Of a DNA stretch of 44,146 bases, positions 42,301 to 44,146 are shown one piece after another; positions within the stretch are counted from its first letter, which is position 1, and each line of letters starts with the position of its first letter. The position numbers and the translations under genes are program-made. The notes under the pieces are model-generated. The model saw only the letters and a list, made by a program, of their open reading frames with translations. It had not been told where the DNA came from and did not search any database. Source of the stretch: Lewinellaceae bacterium (GTDB lineage: Bacteria > Bacteroidota > Bacteroidia > Chitinophagales > Saprospiraceae); assembly GCA_020636355.1 (NCBI GenBank), contig JACJYB010000022.1:1-44146 (forward strand). Reading direction: 5' to 3'.

Positions 42301-44146
42301 TTATTCGTTGCGTAAGGAGTGAACGGGGCTCTTTCTTGCCGCGTTAAAGGATTGCCAGGACACAGCGACCAACGCCAATAAAAGCGCTCCCAAACCTGCC
42401 CCTAACATGACCAGTATGGAAGGGTTAATCCGGAAAGCAAAATTGGTCAGCCAGTTCTGCATCAGGTACCAGGCAACCGGAATGGCAATACCGGTAGCCA
42501 GAAGGATGATCAGAGTTAATGGCTTGTTCAGCAAGACCAATATTTCTCCGGTTGATGCCCCAAGCACTTTTCTTACCCCTATTTCCTTCATACGCTGTGC
42601 CGTGGTCAATGTAGCAATACCGAACAACCCCAGGCAGGCAATGAACAAAGCCAGTAAAGTTGCCAGGGAAACGATCTGACCCAGGCGCCGCTCAGACCGG
42701 TACTGCCGGTCGATCGAATCATCAATAAACGAATACTGGAAAGCCTGATCCGGCACCAGGTCTTTCCATATCTTTTCTATCCGGGACATGGTCGAGACGA
42801 TCTGACCTGCACTCAATTTAAAGGTTAGTTTCGGATTAGGGAAATCATCAAAACTGACGTCCGAGGCAGCCATTAACATGCCACGAATATTAGTGGTCAT
42901 GACCAGGGGATGGATCTGCTCATGCAGACTTTCGAAGTTGAAATCCTTTGCCACCCCGGTAACCTTAAACTGATCAAAAGGCTGTGGCAAAGGCTGCCCT
43001 AAAGCAACATTAAATTCTTTCGCGAATGCTTCATTGACAATGACAGCATTCGCATCAGCAGCTTCGGCACCGCTAAAGTTGTGGCCTTCTACCAGGGGAA
43101 TCTCCATCAAAGGCAAGAAATGCGGATCGATCGCCGTTGTGGTAAATTGGTGGAATTGCCGTGATTGTGCATCGGTATACCCAAGTTTTACCCAGCCGGG
43201 TGTGCCCAGAGCATTGGTAGAGACACCTATATCCTGAACTCCGCTGCCCGACCCGAGTTCTGTCAGGATGCGTTGCCGGAGCGCCTTTCCTGACTCAAAC
43301 ATATCAGCAATGAAACTTTTCTCTTCCAGGTAGGGAATGACCACCAGTTGATTATGGTTATATCCGAGATCTTTATTTTGCAGGAAGTGCAATTGCTGGG
43401 ACATGGTCCAGGTACAGATGATCAATAAAATGGAAATGGTAAACTGAGCTCCAACCAACCCTCTTAAGGTCCCAAATTTTTGCTGTTTACCGGTATTATT
43501 GTTCCCTTGCAAGGCCTGAATCGGCTTAAATCCGGATACGATCATGGCGGGATATATGCCGGCCAGCAAACCGGTCAACAATGCCAGCGCCACCAGGAAC
43601 AAGATCATGTTGCCATTGAGGGAAAGGTCAAGATGTTTGTCCGATAGGTCATTGAAATACGGGAGTAAAACTCTTGCAACAATAAAACCTGCGATTACTG
43701 CTATCGTTGCGGTTAGCACCGACTCCACCCAATATTGACCGATCAACTGACCACGGGTAGCGCCGGTGGTCTTGCGGATACCAACCTCTTTGGCCCGGGT
43801 CATGGATCTTCCGACAGCAAGGGTGGTGAAGTTGATCCCGGCCAATAGGAGGATCAGCAGACCAATCGCCCCGAGGATGTAAGGGTAACGAGGATTGCTT
43901 ACCGGCACAAAACCAACCGGAAACGCATCATCCAGATGAATATCAGTCAATGGTTGCAAACCGACCTCATATTTTCCCGGATCGTAAATTTTCGCCACCT
44001 GAACATCCATCAGCGGCTGTATCTTTTTTTCAACGGCAAGGCGGTCCGCACCCGGTTTCAGCAGTACATACGTTTCCACGTTGACATTAGTCCAGCTCAC
44101 CTGACCATTCTCCGACAACCGGTTTTTGAAGGTTGCTAATGGAACC
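42301..44146 (-). CDS. MacB/FtsX-type ABC permease 9 (5' end outside window)
   Basis: About 614 C-terminal residues are visible; the reading frame stays open to the right edge, so the TTG near 44118 is internal and not the start. The missing part should be the N-helix, first membrane helix and most of the first periplasmic domain (about 200 residues). Visible features are LTDIHLDDAFPVGF, FTTLAVGRSMTRAKEVGIRKTTGATRGQL (the FTTL..GRS form shared with permease 5), VAKDFNFESLHEQIHPL and KEIGVRKVLGASTGEILVLL. The end is VHSLRNE. The upstream neighbours that could hold the promoter or an ATPase lie beyond the window. Confidence 0.92.
   Translation of the reverse strand, partial: VPLATFKNRLSENGQVSWTNVNVETYVLLKPGADRLAVEKKIQPLMDVQVAKIYDPGKYEVGLQPLTDIHLDDAFPVGFVPVSNPRYPYILGAIGLLILLLAGINFTTLAVGRSMTRAKEVGIRKTTGATRGQLIGQYWVESVLTATIAVIAGFIVARVLLPYFNDLSDKHLDLSLNGNMILFLVALALLTGLLAGIYPAMIVSGFKPIQALQGNNNTGKQQKFGTLRGLVGAQFTISILLIICTWTMSQQLHFLQNKDLGYNHNQLVVIPYLEEKSFIADMFESGKALRQRILTELGSGSGVQDIGVSTNALGTPGWVKLGYTDAQSRQFHQFTTTAIDPHFLPLMEIPLVEGHNFSGAEAADANAVIVNEAFAKEFNVALGQPLPQPFDQFKVTGVAKDFNFESLHEQIHPLVMTTNIRGMLMAASDVSFDDFPNPKLTFKLSAGQIVSTMSRIEKIWKDLVPDQAFQYSFIDDSIDRQYRSERRLGQIVSLATLLALFIACLGLFGIATLTTAQRMKEIGVRKVLGASTGEILVLLNKPLTLIILLATGIAIPVAWYLMQNWLTNFAFRINPSILVMLGAGLGALLLALVAVSWQSFNAARKSPVHSLRNE

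Noticed and set aside
1..44146. CRISPR arrays, tRNA or rRNA genes, insertion sequences, phage genes
   Set aside because: I looked in the intergenic gaps, all of which are under 300 bases, and saw no regular spaced repeats, cloverleaf, transposase or attachment-like repeats.

Overview
This window looks like a chromosome segment of a Bacteroidota bacterium, possibly of the Saprospiria or Chitinophagia type. That placement is inferred from several traits. The secreted hydrolases include a tricorn-like PD40/S41 protease. There is a DUF3667 zinc-ribbon membrane protein and a long run of MacB/FtsX-type permeases. The promoter-like sites fit the Bacteroidota TAnnTTTG -7 element, and strong Shine-Dalgarno sequences are lacking. 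I see no tRNA, rRNA, CRISPR array, insertion sequence, integrase or phage gene.

Region 1 (1-6.2 kb) is housekeeping. The 5' part of gatB (minus strand, running off the left edge) is coupled by a TGATG overlap to an upstream DUF3667 membrane protein. An M23 envelope peptidase (minus) is divergent from alaS (plus). A strong hairpin at 6140-6165 separates alaS from the convergent gene that follows.

Region 2 (6.2-16.6 kb) holds two large secreted hydrolases on the minus strand: a tricorn-like S41 protease and an M14 zinc carboxypeptidase. They are followed on the plus strand by a compact four-gene set: a small two-helix membrane protein, a Gfo/Idh/MocA oxidoreductase, a lipoprotein and a polyprenyl-phosphate sugar-1-phosphate transferase. 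Tight overlaps suggest that this set acts in surface polysaccharide synthesis. A class I methyltransferase follows on the minus strand.

Region 3 (16.7-21.5 kb) is mixed: a small putative lipoprotein (plus), pdxH (minus), a ClC-family anion channel or transporter with a CBS pair (minus), and a TolC-family outer-membrane protein (minus).

Region 4 (21.6 kb to the right edge) is the most unusual part. Nine consecutive paralogous permeases of about 800 residues, with two FtsX domains each, lie on the minus strand with gaps of about 13-45 bases. An exported DinB-family protein overlaps one of them, a relic of a tenth permease lies beside it, and an unknown 101-residue protein is at the 3' end. No ABC ATPase and no HlyD-type adaptor is visible. 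The array continues beyond 44146, so its promoter and first genes are not seen. The permeases are all intact. Sequence signatures split them into subgroups that do not follow gene order, so this does not look like a fresh tandem duplication.
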